From Panagrolaimus kolymaensis (lineage: Eukaryota > Nematoda > Chromadorea > Rhabditida > Panagrolaimidae): a stretch of 64,000 bases of DNA. The stretch is from contig JAJQJQ010000018.1 of the NCBI GenBank assembly GCA_028622995.1, positions 3,720,001 to 3,784,000 on the forward strand, written 5' to 3'. The translations under genes were made by a program, and so were the position numbers. A model generated the notes under the pieces. The model saw nothing but the letters and a program-made list of their open reading frames with translations, was not told the origin of the DNA and did not search any database. Below are positions 12,140 through 24,866 of this stretch, in pieces. How positions within the stretch are numbered: position 1 is the stretch's first letter; each line of letters begins with the position of its first letter.

Positions 12140-15100
12140 TCATTCCCAAGCATTTGGTGATGGAGGTAACTCAGATGGTTGAGCCACAGAAGAATTAGCA
12201 AATTCTGGATATGATGCTGAATTGGTATTAATACAAAGTGGAATTCCATCCATGGGTCGTCTTTCAGTAACGTATTTATAAAGTTTATCACGAAGATCAA
12301 ACATTGAAAGGCGAGATAATTCTTTTTCCCATCCAGGACTTAATGGGTTTTGATGCTAAAAAAAAGATATATTCATTAAAGATGCTCTTTATACTAATTA
12401 TAAAAACATACCACTGGATCCAATTCACCACAGAAAATTCGATCACGTCGAGGGCTATTATGGCAGCAACTGCACATGCATGAATGAAATCTCATTCTTC
12501 CCTCCTCCAAATATCTATGGGATAAAGCTTGTTCCACCGTCATTCGACGATTGGGATCAAATTTAAGCATTTCAACTAAAAGGGTTACTGCTTCTGTTGT
12601 GGCTTGTGGAGATAAAGTATAAAGTTGATTAAATTGTGGAGTCTTTCGTGGAATTCTCATTATATGATTTACAGCTCCCTCGCATGCATCCCTCATTTCA
12701 TCAGGTGATGGAGTTCCAAGAAGATTAATAATTTGATTTAATTGTTCCACAGGTCCAGCTGCTTGGAATAGAATTCGACGAGCCAAAAGTTCAGCAAAAA
12801 TGCATCCCACGGACCATACATCGATGGCACCAGTATACCGACGAGCACCCATAAGAAGTTCTGGGGCGCGATAATATTGAGTTACAACTTCATGAGTCAT
12901 ATTATGTTGATCTGTGGGATCCCATAATCTGGCAAGGCCAAAATCGCAAATTTTTAAAATGCAATTGCTATTTACAAGTAAATTTCCAGGTTTAATATCA
13001 CGATGTAAAATATTTGCTGAATGTAAATATTTAAGGCCTCGAAGAATTTGATATACAAAAACTTTGATGTGATCTGTTGTCAAAGTTTGTGGGGATACAA
13101 TAATTTTGTGTAAATCCGATTGCATAAGCTCTGTGAGTACATAACTGAAAAGGATGTTATTTAATAATTATTTTAAGTCCAATTAGTAAAGTATAGTAAG
13201 AGAGCACACTTTTTTTATTCCTCTTTATTTTTTTTGGAATCTATAATTAAATCGCCCGCTTGAATGCATTTTGATTTTTCTTTTTGGGTTGTCAAAATTA
13301 TTACTTTTACTTGCTTGTACTAGTCGGCACCAGTTTAAAAACGCATTGGCACCGAGTTTTTTTTTGTTATTAAAAAAACAATTATATTAAAAAGATTGCG
13401 AGAGAAATGGAAGGATCGCTCGCATCGGCAATGCGTAAGACCGACTGGCACCGAGGTCGTCATCATCGTCGTCGTCAAGAAAGAAGTAAAAAAAAAAACG
13501 TTCAAATTTCGCACCTAAGAAGCGAACGACATACATACATACAAGCAAGTAAAAGTTAAACGCGTGCAACCTAGCACGCACACACGGCGGCGACAGGTCA
13601 GTTTTTTTTATTGTAACAACAAAAAAGAATGCAAAATTAAAAACAAGGCCGTAGTGACCGGTGCTACCTATCTTCTTTTTTTATTGAGTTTCATCATCCT
13701 CGATTATTTAAGTGTTTTTTTTTTTTTGCAGCATTTTTATTTATGTACTTTTGCAAACCCCTTTTTTAAGAAATAGGTTTTGAACGCCTTGAACGCAAGA
13801 AAAAGGCGACAATTGTTACGCGAACAGCAAAGCAAAAGAGAGGATAACTCTCCCAATCGAATAATAATAACAACCCATCGATGAGAGAAGAGTTTTGAAA
13901 GAGAGTAGTCGGATATTAAAAGGGGTCATTTCGAGGTCAACCCATGCGCTAGGCCGTGCCAGTCTGAGACAATCTCGAGTTAGCGCGAAGGCAGGCAGCA
14001 ATAATAATAATAACGGCAATGCCTTGGATTGTCTTCTTCCCTCTCTCTCGATCAGACAAAAAAAAAAGAGGAGACGTTAAAAAAACAGCAATGGCGCGCG
14101 AAAGCAACTTACAACCAACGGTTTCCACTATAAAAAAGAAAACATCTGTTGGTATTGTTGTTGGTACCGGTGTGCGTGCAGGTACGGGGTCGCGGCCTCA
14201 AACGTTCAAAAATGTATATATCTTCTAAAGCCTTTCTTTGATTGGCAAAAAAAGACAATAAAAATTTCCTAATAATCTAAGAGGCTCTTGTATCTAATGT
14301 AAATAATTAAGTTTTGGGTTATGAAATTTGCGTAATCTAAGTAAAAGGCAAAAACAAGAATCAGTAAAAAGAGTCTTTGCAAAAATTGTTTATATTATAA
14401 AAAAAGTTGGAATAACCAAAAAACATTTTTGGATGCTTCCCTTGCTCTTCTTTTTCGCACTATAATGAAAGCCATAAAATAAAATAAGTCATTTTAGACC
14501 ACTCTCAAAACACAACCTATGGCAGGCACGAAGATGGTACAAATTCGTACCAAGTACGAACAACCAAACCAATACATTGCAAGATGAGCTTAATTCAAAA
14601 GGATAAAAATATATAGAAGCAAATACTGTAAAAACGAGGAAAAAAGTGTGCTCTAATCCAAAATGAATCAAGTTTAACTTACATTTCTTGGAAAAAATGT
14701 GGATTGGTTGGTTGCAAAATATCAAGAAGGCACACAACCTGAAATTAATCAAATTATAAAATGTTCAATGTTTTTTTTGTTGCTTACATTATCATGTTGA
14801 AAGGATGCCAACATTCTGATTTCACGAAACACTCGTTTACAAGATGCAAGATTTTGGAAAACATTTGGCATTTTCTTTAATGCAACTCTTTTATGATTTC
14901 GTGGATCTGTCACGGACCTGTAAAAATACAATAAATTATTTGGCTTTATTATTTTTTATTATTCTTTGTTGTTTCTTTTTTTCTTTTTGCTTTTCTTTTC
15001 ATTTTGCATTTGAAAACTTTTTTGAAAAGCAATAACGTGTGATTTTTTTGTAGTAGAAAAAAATCGTGACATCGTCTATTTTTACAAGTAAAGGATTTTT

Positions 15101-18100
15101 TTAAAGAATTTAGTATGGATGAAAAAAGAGCTGTTGGTTGCAGAAGATATTCATGAATTTTCGTGGGAACAAAGAAAGAAAACCTCCTTGCGCGGATTTT
15201 TAATGCAAAAAAATAATGCTTCAATTGCAATTGGTGGTCAATCATCGATGTTTTGTGCTAACTAGTTTTTTATTTTTTCTGCTTTGCGCGTCCAGCATAA
15301 GACAAAAATCTGCCAAAGGCAAAAAGAAAAAATGTAAAAAGAATGAATGTGATTTTTCGTTCGGTCAAATATGTGCGTCACCTCTAGCTCGCTAGCTGCG
15401 CAAATAAAACTAGCGAATGTAATGGATTAATTTATAAATAACATCAATACCTAGAGGCTTCAGACGACGACATAAAAAGGGTTCTTCGCGGTCACTCAGC
15501 CAGTCAGTCACATGTGCACCAAAAAGAGTTAAAAATAGAAGTAAAAAAACACTATTTCTTTTTTTATTTTATATTTCGTGACCGCTGATTTTTTTATATT
15601 TTTCTTGAAGTAAAAAAAGTCGCACTTACCATACAACTCCAAAAGCTCCATAACCGATAGGCCGATCAGGTTCATATCGAGATTTATTTGGTGAAGAAGG
15701 TCCAACACCATAATACCCATTCTGCTCATTGGAGAATAAAGCCTTTACCAAACTTGTATCAGTTGACTGAAAATAAAAATAAAAAGTTTAGTTTTCATCA
15801 TTTTTTAATAACTTTTTTTTCAATTTTTTTAAGAAAGAAAATAGCAAAGTAACCAATTAATTATCAATTATCTCACCACAATATGTTTAAGATATTCAAA
15901 TAAAGTTTCCAAAAACGTCCAAAAAACCATTTTAGGTGCATTGATTAAATTTTGATAAAAAGGAAACAATTGTTGATGTAAAGAAGAAGACGATGGAGGA
16001 TAAATAATGGCGATGGTGTTGCTGCTATTGCTTTGTTGTAAAAATTCATCATTGTTGGTGCTGTTGCTACTTTTATCAAACATGACAACGTGTTTCTTAT
16101 TCATTTCACGAGAAAAGAGAACCACAAGCGTGTTTAAATCCATAAATTCAATAAAGTCAATCAAGCAGGGCAGCCCCCTTAGGGGAGAGAAGAAATCAGT
16201 GCAGAAAGAAATAAGATCAAATCTTGGATTTTCTTTTCTTTTTTCAACCGCTTTTTTGAGAGAGAAAAAATGAAGAAAGATTAAATGGATTTTTTCTTGG
16301 CGTAATTAATTAAAATAATGGTTCCAGACCGGCAATCCAGCCAACCAATCCAGCAAGAATGGATTTAAAAAAGTTAAAGAAAAAAATCACGCCATCATCT
16401 AAGAAGAACACCCCATGATAATAAAGTTGGAGATGCTTGTGTAATCGAAATAAAAAAGTATTAAAACAATCACAAGCAGAACCTAGGGTATTATAGAAGA
16501 AAAAAGGGAAATTGGTGCTTTAAATAGTGAATAGACGACAGGCTGTGGTGATGATGATCAAGTGATCCCACGTGGTGAAAAAAAAAGTTTCTTTAATGTT
16601 TTTCGTTTTGGTGGTCGTCGATTCCTAGGCTTTTAAAACACACGTTGTGTCTTCTTTTTGTTTTATGTATTTCCTATTGAAAAACACGTGGCTTTGGCTA
16701 TGAAGAAAATAAGCGGGAAAGGAGAAAACCAAAAAATGAAAGAGATGAGTCAATAAAAGTAACAACGAGAGTTAAAAACTTTCAAGATTGTTGATTGAAA
16801 AAAATAGGCGGGGAACAACGAAAAGGGTTTTAAAAAAGTAAAAAAAATTGAGAGATAAGAGCGAGCCATTGGTCACTTCGCTTTCTTCTTGTCAAAAAAA
16901 ATTTTTTTCTTGAAAATAAAAAAACTCACATTTATTGATCCATTGACATGTCCTTTAGGAGGAGATTGACTACTCCCTCCAACTGCATTAGGATGGGATA
17001 CAAGAGCCATTGAATTTGGTTGTTGTAAATGCGATTGTGATTGATAATAATAAAATTGTTCAGGTCCTAATGAAGCTGGGTATTGCTGCTGCTGTTGAGA
17101 AAAAAGTTGTTGTTTTTGTTGTTGGTGTTGCTTATTATAAAAATAATTTGCAAGATTATTCAAATGATTTTGTTGTTGTTGAATTTGTTGAAAATGAAAA
17201 TTATTTGGTGCAAATTGTGCCGCCGACAGTGGATAATAATATGCTGCGGCTGTTGTTGCTGCAGAATTATTTGTTAAAGGCACTACGTCTGTTAAAGAAG
17301 ACAAAGTAAGGAATTTTGCTTCTTGGGCAGCTACACTTTCGGCGGCGTTAGAAATAATGGCTTGTAGCTCAGAATTGAGCAACACTTGATAATTTAAAGA
17401 ATTATTTAGAAGTGAAGGGGTGGCGTTATTAACACCTTGAGTTACTAACGATGATGAGCTGCTGCTAGGATAGCTGCTACCTGGAAAATTAATTAATAAA
17501 ATTAAATATTTAAATCCGTCTAATATCTAATATTTTAAAAGAAAGTCTTAAATAATCGCGAATGTGAAAGGGATGAAAAAAAAATAGAAAAATGAAAAAA
17601 GAAGCAACAAAAAAAACACATGGGCCAGAAAATTAACTATAATCAAAAAGCAAAATTTTTTTTAAGGATTTGGTTATTATTTAAAAAAAACACATTGCAT
17701 ATGATGAGAGAGAAAGAATAAAGGAAAGAAATGAAAACGAGTTCAGAAATTGCGTTGCAAATCATTGTGCAAGTAAGTCATCGTTCGTGTCGCTAGGTAC
17801 CACATCATCATGTACTGTTTTGTTTTGTTTGTCGTCGTTATATTTTTATTCTAACAAACGTATATAGGTCCGGCGCTGCCCGCGCGAGCGATCGAAGGTA
17901 TGTCAATAAAGATCTGCTGACCGCGAGGGGGAGACGGCGGTGGCAGTGGCAAAAACAAGGATGTTTTGTATCAGGAACGTAAAGCGGAAATAAAATAAAA
18001 AAGATTAATGAGAAAAGTATAAAAGTTTAACAACATTAAAATCTAAGAAATGAAAAGGAATAAAGAAAGCTAATTAAACGGATAAAAGTTTAAAAGCCTA

Positions 18101-18223
18101 TTCTTGGGAAAATGAAAGAAAGAAATGTTTCTTTTCATTCATTCCACCTTCTTCATAATAATAATAGTAATTACGCCTAGTTTGAAAAAAAGCAGTACCT
18201 TGTAAGGCGGAAAGTGAACTCAT
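12140..18223 (-). CDS. lit-1: Nemo-like MAP kinase (LIT-1/NLK)
   Basis: This is a proline-directed Ser/Thr kinase of the NLK family. In animals it phosphorylates TCF/LEF factors in Wnt signalling. Exons on the minus strand: 18199-18223, 16930-17480, 15630-15766, 14788-14917, 14683-14738, 12412-13144 and 12140-12355. All join in phase, giving about 615 residues. The N-terminal ~190 residues are Ser/Ala/Gln/Asn-rich. The kinase domain shows the P-loop (GYGAFGVVW, ~230-238), VALKK with the catalytic Lys at ~252, HRD with Asp ~348, DFG ~366-368 and the activation loop THEVVTQYYRAPE (~382-394). The C-terminal tail ends SSVAQPSELPPSPNAWE, close to human NLK. The start ATG lies 5 bases after acceptor CCCTAG (18229-18230). 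Most NLK proteins have TQE in the loop where this one has THE. The N-terminal two exons rest on phase and splice sites; the kinase core is certain. Confidence 0.95.
13300..14215. other. GC-enriched block inside a lit-1 intron
   Basis: The intron between the lit-1 exons at 12412-13144 and 14683-14738 is about 1.5 kb, far longer than the ~50-base introns common here. It holds a GC-richer block with short repeats of GGCACC (near 13326, 13347, 13448), a CGCAT...ATGCG inverted repeat near 13421-13435, GAC/GTC triplet runs, and CCGGT boxes near 13660 and 14168. No frame is convincingly coding. It may be regulatory DNA or a degraded insertion. Confidence 0.35.
15877..16143 (-). CDS. lit-1: Candidate alternative first exon of lit-1
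   Basis: An 89-codon open segment begins at ATG 16143, follows a strong acceptor (pyrimidine-rich, ending CTAAG at about 16178) and ends at donor GTG|GTGAGA in phase 0. It splices in frame to the conserved exon at 15630-15766. It cannot follow the upstream exon (16930-17480) through that acceptor, because the junction would meet a stop within seven codons. It therefore fits an alternative trans-spliced start rather than a cassette exon. The segment is Ser/Asn-rich and then amphipathic just before the kinase exon. The resulting isoform would be about 512 residues with the whole kinase domain. Confidence 0.5.
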
Positions 18224-18228
18224 GTGTT

Positions 18229-18230
18229 CT
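18229..18230 (-). promoter_or_regulatory. Probable trans-splice acceptor of lit-1
   Basis: On the minus strand TTTTCCCTAG lies five bases (AACAC) before the lit-1 ATG. No 5' UTR exon is visible, and this spacing is typical for nematode spliced-leader addition. The spliced-leader RNA itself is not in the window. Confidence 0.5.
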
Positions 18231-21200
18231 AGGGAAAAGAACAAACTAGAAAAAGTGTTTAATGAAAAAGTATTGTACACATAAAACATAGATAACCCCC
18301 ATAAAAAAAACACATGTTTAAAATGTATTCAATAATTAAGCTACAGTTTTTTGAACTTCTAAACTAAAAAAAATATATTGAATTAAGTTAAAGCGTTAGT
18401 TCACGATTTTTTCTCACATAATTGCAAACCAAAAGAAACATAAAATGCAGCTAAAATTGTCCTCAACGCCCCGAAGACTTTTTCAACAGTCCCTTCTTCA
18501 TTTTAAAAATCCTACATCACACGATAAAATTAAAATAAGAAGAAAAAGAATAGAAAATAGTTCGTCGCTTGCAACACATACACACATAATACACAAACAA
18601 CAAAATAAATGAATGTGGTGGACATTGCTGACCATTCACTGAGGAGCTGAAATGTGAACGCAGCCCTCCTCCCCAACTAACTATCCAAAAAGTGCGCAAA
18701 CCCGAACGCACGATTATTTGCGCAGTAGCAGACAGAAGAAAAAAAATTTGTGCTGCAGACCCGCCTTTTGTTTTGTCCCCATCAAAATTGGATAGACAAT
18801 GCCTCGCCACCAACAACCATCCAGTCAAAAAAAGGGGTTGTTTCCATTTTTGGTTCTTCGGATAGTGTATAAGGACGAACAAATAATATCTATCCATCTG
18901 ACCGAACCGATAAATAATAGACAGATATTTTGGAGTTATTTTGGAAATCCATTGTCGCGCAGCTCAAAAATCAAGAAAAAAAAAACGTTTAGGAAAAAAA
19001 CAACAAGGCAAAAAATGGCCAGCTTAAAACACCTTTTTTGTTGGCCGCCAACGCAAATTAATTAAAAATTAATATTAATTAAATGCTTTTTTATTGTGTT
19101 TTAAAGGCAATCCCACACATTACAAGAATAAAAATTGAACACCTATATTTAAAAAGTCGCTGTTTTGAAACCTTAAAAACAATATTTATAATCGCGTAAT
19201 GGAATGCTGATATCGATAGCTTGTAAAGGTGTTCAGTTTCCGGTTTTATCATCATTTCTCCAATGCAAAAATAGAAACAACGCGAGAAAAAAAAGTCAAA
19301 ATACAAAAATAAAAGATAGTAACAACAAAAAAATAAGTCTCGCCTTAGAAAAAAGCTTTATATTGTTGGCTGTTTTTTTCTTTTTTGGATGGAAGACTAA
19401 AAACTTTTTATTGTTGCTTCTGCTGAAAGAAACAAAAAGAAATAGAATTTAAAAGGTGCATGCATTGTTGTTATTGTTTCCTCCTCCAACAAGACCCTCG
19501 TTTAATTTTTTTCTCTAAGAGGTTATTAACTCTGTTACACATATTCATTCATTTGGCAACGACGAGACGATAAAAAAATATGTTTTTTTGTATACCAAAA
19601 CATAAGTTATAAAACCCATAAAAAACATTCAGCTTGAAATGAGTATTATATTTAAAAAATATATGTTAGAATTAATTTGAAAGTACTCTGGTTTATGGTA
19701 GAAATAAGCTAATTTTACCTTTACGAGGAAGCCAAAAACTATATTAACTGTTTAATTGTCTTTCTACGTGCATTTTTCAAAATGGAAAAAAATTCTTTCG
19801 TTTACAAAGTTCAACTGAGTTTCAACTTGTGTGTATTCGTTCCTTCATCCTTAATTTTTCTTTTCTTATTCAAGAAAACAAGCCAGAAGAAATCCATAAA
19901 AGGAAGAAAAAGAAGATAAAAAGCGAGTTTCTTCCTCTTTTTTTAAGCAGTTAACTTTTTGGATAGCACGCATATTGGTGAAAAAAAGAAAACTAACTAT
20001 GGGCCTTCTCATTCAAGTTATATATTTTTCAGTTTGATGGCTTTAGGATAAAAAAAAGATATCTCTTTGTTACAAAGCAATAACAAAAGCAATATTTTTA
20101 CAAAAGAGTTATAAGCGCGTTTTGTATTTATGAGATAGCTTTCGCAGCTAAAAAATTTAAAGGTGGTCAGCAAGCAGTAGTTAAAAATAAAAATAAAAAA
20201 GCAACAAAAAACATGTTCAAAAAGCATAAGACAGACGCCACTACATTCCATGTTTTCTTTTCGACTGACGCTTATTTCTTGAGAAAAATAAATAAGGAGT
20301 TATTTTGTTGTTGTTTATCAAAACAGTCAAGTGCCAAAGACAATTTAGAAAAAAAGGAATCTCTTGCAAAATAATGCTTTGCTTTTGAAATTTTTAAATA
20401 ACTAATTTTTACCAGATAAATATACAAAATAAGACGAAAATAAGGAGCAAGAAATCTACCGAGAAAAAAAAAGAAGTGACAAAAAGGCACACAACTCGCG
20501 TCTCGTCGTTGCGGCGATGATGATGATCATCAGCTGGTTGGTTGGTTGGCACAGGATGGTGGTCATTCGACCTGCAAACAATGCAAAGAAAAAAAAGCAA
20601 GACAGGGCGAGCAAAAAATGGGTTTAATAGGAAATGAACAACAAAACAACGACAATATAAGAAGACAATAGACAAAAAAATATATTAGCAAAGAATTTTT
20701 GAGGTTAAGTGAAAATAAAAAAAGTAACGAGTGGTGATTGGCATCCGAATTTTTTAAACTCTATAAACGAACGATAAACTAATCCTTTAAAAAAATGATT
20801 GCGAGACTGTGTGATGATTGTTCGACAAAGACGCCATACCAAAAAAAAGTATCTAAAAAAATGATTGGTGTTTGCGTCAAAATAATAAAAAAAAATGGCT
20901 CGTGAACGCGCTCGCATTAGATTATTACTACTACTTGATTTACCAAAAAAGGTCACATTAAAAAAACTGTTAGCTATGTCAATTAGCAAACATTTGAAAT
21001 GTTTTTTTCTTTCGAAAATTTGGTTAAAAAAATAGCGAAAGCTTTTATTTGTTTTTTGAAGAAAAAAATATATAAAACGAAAATGAGTGACCACCACGGT
21101 GCAAGCGCGTACAACAACATATCGCAGCCGTGGAAAAAGATGTGTGTAAGCAAATCAGCCCTCATTTTTACGTACCAACTCGCAAAAGGAGAAGAAAGAA

Positions 21201-21302
21201 AAAAAAACGTTTAAAGCGTGCAAAAAGGGGATTGCAGCATTGAGTCAAATTTTTTTTTATTGTTGTGTTTCTTATTTTAAAGAGTTTTAAAAGCGAGGTG
21301 GT
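18231..21302. other. Region upstream of lit-1, nothing coding recognised
   Basis: About 3 kb between the lit-1 start and the transposon. It contains A-rich sequence, a GC-richer patch at 18600-18800 with a 126-codon minus-strand open frame that resembles no family I know, and scattered CGTC/GACG triplet repeats. It presumably holds lit-1 promoter sequence, but no specific element can be named. Confidence 0.5.
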
Positions 21303-21310
21303 CTGATGAC
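21303..21310. repeat. Left target-site duplication of the hAT element
   Basis: The 8 bases CTGATGAC directly before the left terminal repeat are repeated exactly at 25321-25328, directly after the right terminal repeat. Eight base pairs is the hAT superfamily length. Confidence 0.95.
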
Positions 21311-21764
21311 CAACCCTGTAAGCCAACCGTCATTTTCGACGGTTACCACCGTCTTTTGACGGTTTTGACCGTCAATTTTTTTTTTCCAAAAACTCAAGAT
21401 TATTGATAAATAAGCTATGGAGATTATTGCTGCTCTATTTTTTATAGTTGAAACCTATTTCAGAGCCTGACGGTCTCCACCGTCAACTGACGGTCGCCAC
21501 CGTCAAGAGACGGTTGAAACCGACGATGCGCATTTTAGTTATGAATTTTTTTTTAAGGTTTCAAAATGATTTTTAACATTGAAAAAATATTATAAAAGCT
21601 AATTTCAAGCAATGATTAACGAGTTTTTTCCAATTCAATTCATTATTAATATCAAAAATGCACAAAAAATGTGAAATACATGTAAATTTTTTTTCTGTTT
21701 TTGTTTATTATTTTATTTTTATTTTTTTAATGCAAGATTATTTTGAACATATAAAAATGAAATA
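21311..21764 (+). repeat. Left terminal inverted repeat of the hAT element
   Basis: This repeat is 454 bp and matches the reverse complement of 24867-25320. Even homopolymer lengths agree (T10 near 21376 and T9 near 21546, against A10 and A9 on the right). The arms diverge abruptly after 21764. Arms this long are unusual for hAT elements, most of which have repeats of 10-30 bp. Confidence 0.93.
21338..21524. repeat. Palindromic motif array in the left hAT end
   Basis: Five copies of the 16-bp palindrome GACGGTnnnnACCGTC start at 21338, 21358, 21469, 21489 and 21509; the last ends ACCGAC. Within each of the two clusters the starts are exactly 20 bp apart, about two helical turns. A half-site ACCGTC lies at 21326-21331, near the tip. 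These are likely transposase-binding sites; a BED zinc finger is a plausible reader. That role is inference. Confidence 0.85.
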
Positions 21765-21922
21765 CAAATATATATTATTTTTAGATTATAATATTGTTTT
21801 ACCATCATTAAAAAACAAAAAATTGTTATTATAAATATGTATGTATGAGAAATATTTAAAAAATTTAAGAGTTTGGAGAAAGTTTAACTTAAAAAACCAT
21901 TAGAAAATAATTATAACAATGT

Positions 21923-24426
21923 TTAAACGTCCATAACTTCAGGTTCTTCTTCTTCAATTATAACAGGCAAAAAAGGAGCATACTTTTTTTTAAATTTTTC
22001 CATATTCTTCATCTTTATCAACATACTCACAGTTTCTGGTGATAAAGATCCACGTAACTTCGTCGCGGTCCTTCCCAATAAAGAAAAAACCCTTTCGCTT
22101 GCGGCACTGCTTGTGATGCACAGAACTTTTCTAGCTAGGATAGCAATATGAGGAAATACTTTAGCGTTTGCTTTCCAAAATTCAATTGCGTCGGCATAAT
22201 TGTAAACAATGCTGTTTGATCTCAAGTCAAGGTAGTTCTCAACCTCAACATCGGTTGGATAAGTTACAATTGTTTGTCGATGCTGAGTAAAAGGGGAAGG
22301 AGGAGCCGCTGCATATGGATCTTCTACCGATTCATCATTGCTAACTTTATGAACCCATTTCTTTAAAGTTTCTATGGCCTGTAAAACATTTATTATTCCT
22401 ATCAAAATTTATTATAATATAGTTTACCGAAGGGATAGAAATTTGTGGAATTTCAAGAATCTTATCTTTGTTTAGTGGATCGAGCAGCAAACCCAAAATA
22501 TAGTAGTCAGATTTTGCAAATAATGTTAATTGATAATCAACGACTTTCAAAGCAGCTTGGGCCATCGCTTTTCGATCAGCATTATCATCTTCAATTTGGT
22601 CGACAAAAAATTGTCTTAAACGATAATATTCAATATAGACTTTGTTTATTGTTGGAGAAGTTTCAGACTAAAATTTTAGTTATATGAAAAATTCAGAATG
22701 AACATAGGGAAGTAAGTAAAAGACATACTTGGAAAAGAGTAACTGCGTCTTTAATCGGTTCTAACAATTCTGTATATGATTTTAAAAGAGGCAAGGTTGA
22801 ACGATATTCTTGAAGTGCTTCTCGATAAACATATCGACCATTAGCAGAATAGCTATAAAGTTTAGTATTAATTAAATCCATTTGTTGTTGATTTAATTTG
22901 GTTAAGCTTTCTATTGAGCGGAAACGGGACAACCAGCGGGTTTCAGTGAATTTGAATAAAGAGCCACCAGCTTTTGATATTTTGTTTTTTAACCAAGGTC
23001 GAGAGCTAAAATAACAAAAATAAATAAATATTAAATAGCTTTTATGATGGCTTACTTCACTCCCTTGATTATTTTCATTGACATATCCAATTTTTTTTCA
23101 ATTAATGTTAATCTTTCACGAGTAGTAACATCTAATTGAAATTCTGCTGGCAAGTAGTTATTTTTATATGGGCATACGGCCCTTTTGCTGAGTAAGTTCA
23201 ACAAATGGCAAGTATCATTCAAACGAGTGTATTCATTCAATGCTCTTACGATATTACTTCCCTGATCACTCGTAATTACAATATTATTCTTTAAAAGTTC
23301 CAAAGTAATGCCATGTTTTTCTAAAGTCTGAGTTAAGTCATCCAAGACTTCATGACTTTCTGTGGTTTCGGCAGAAAATTCATGAAAATCCAAAATCCAA
23401 TTTTCAATTTGCCTACAATTCAAAAATCAATAATTTATGTTAAAGAATAAAAGAAGAATATTTACCAATCTTCTGTAGTAAAATGGATTGTAACTACAAA
23501 ATACTGAGAACCTTTGGTACCGAAGTCAAGCGTCAATGCAGCTCCAAATTTTTTAACATGATCAAGGATATGCTTTGAAAATTGGGGTTCCATTGTTTTG
23601 ACAAAAGCTTTGCAATAATTTTTAACAGTTTGCCTGGAAGGAATAAAGCCCAAAATTGATGGATCGTTAGCAGGGATCACTTTGTTACGTGCACAAGAAA
23701 TACCATAATCAAAACTGCAAAAAAAAATTTAAAATTTTAGTAAAATATTGGATTGTTTACCCTTCGCGATATATGCTTTCCATCAAGTTTTTAAGCCCAT
23801 TATGTTCAACTGTGGAAAATGGGACAACGTCAGTTGCAACCATAAAAGATAATAACTCTGTTAGTTTTAACTTTAAATGAGCTGGCGGTTCAACATCTTC
23901 TTGATTTTGATTTTGGTGTACATTTTTTTCATGCGAGCTTTAAAAAATTTGTTATAAAAATTTAAGCTATAGTTCATTTTTCACCCACTTTTTTTTAATA
24001 CATATTCATTTTATGAGTTTAGATTAATAAATGCCAAATTATAAAAAAGTTTAATCTAATTTTTATATGTAGAGCCTTTTAAAAAAAACGTAAAAAAATA
24101 AATAACAATAAGACAGTAATGAACTCAAAAAAAAGTATTAAAAAAAGTTGGCGCTAAAACGATTGAACCAAGCCCTTTTTAATGTATGCGACTTACTATA
24201 AAGTTTGACGACTGGTAATAGTTGCGGCAAAAATATACTTGCATTTAACACACGTTACCGCGGCTTCTTCCTTTGTTTCCTTATAAACAATTTTTTGACA
24301 TCCAGCATATATTTTTTCTCCGAGTTCAAGGATTCCATTACGAAGCGCTTGCAAAATTTCATTTCTATCGATCGATGTAAGTTTACCTTCGTAAACTTTA
24401 TTTCGGCTCCCAGGAGTAAGGCTCAT
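21923..24426 (-). CDS. hAT-family transposase, apparently intact
   Basis: This enzyme would cut and move the surrounding element. Seven exons join in phase: 24197-24426, 23761-23937, 23466-23714, 23056-23412, 22729-23005, 22428-22667 and 21923-22378, giving about 661 residues. A BED-type zinc finger is visible as CVKC (Cys59, Cys62) and H-x4-H (His79, His84), with the His pair across the first intron. The RNase-H-like core shows ALTLDFGT (Asp ~199), ITSDQGSNIV (Asp ~268), DTCHLLNL and FTETRWLSRF. The C-terminal dimerisation block has SSAASERVFSLLGR, with the likely third catalytic residue Glu ~605. The usual Trp after the first Asp (D-x-W) is replaced, giving DFGT. Introns are mostly 46-61 bases with host-like splice sites. 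No disabling change was seen. Confidence 0.93.
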
Positions 24427-24866
24427 TTTAGTTTACCACAATTTTAAAGCAAAATTCATTTACCAAGAATTACTAAATATAAAAAATCAAAAAATGGCTT
24501 TTTTGGCTTTTATAAACAATCGTTATATGCTATTTCGAACAAAATTTATAAAAAGTCATGCTGTCATATGTCGATGCCCTTTTCGAAGGTTGTTTACAAC
24601 TTTTAAGAAATTTTATCTTATGTTGATTTTCATTCTAGAAAGAAAAATATCGAAAAATATTTGGTGTTTTATTTTGTCGGCGACTTTTCTTTTGCACAAA
24701 AAAAGGATGTGGATAAACATTTTTGTTTTTCGTCTTATTTATTATTTTCCTTGAAAACTTTTTAAAAGAAAAAAAAACCTTTTAAAGATCCTTCGACATT
24801 TTGATGATATTTATATAGAAGTAAACATGTGGCATAAGGAAAGTGGCGTAATTTTTCGGTCGTTTA

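Noticed and set aside
18517..18897. 126-codon minus-strand ORF upstream of lit-1
   Set aside because: No family resemblance and no clear splice or start context.
24494..24754. 86-codon + strand ORF inside the transposon
   Set aside because: Phe/Ile/Lys-rich reading of AT-rich sequence, antisense to the region upstream of the transposase start; no motif.
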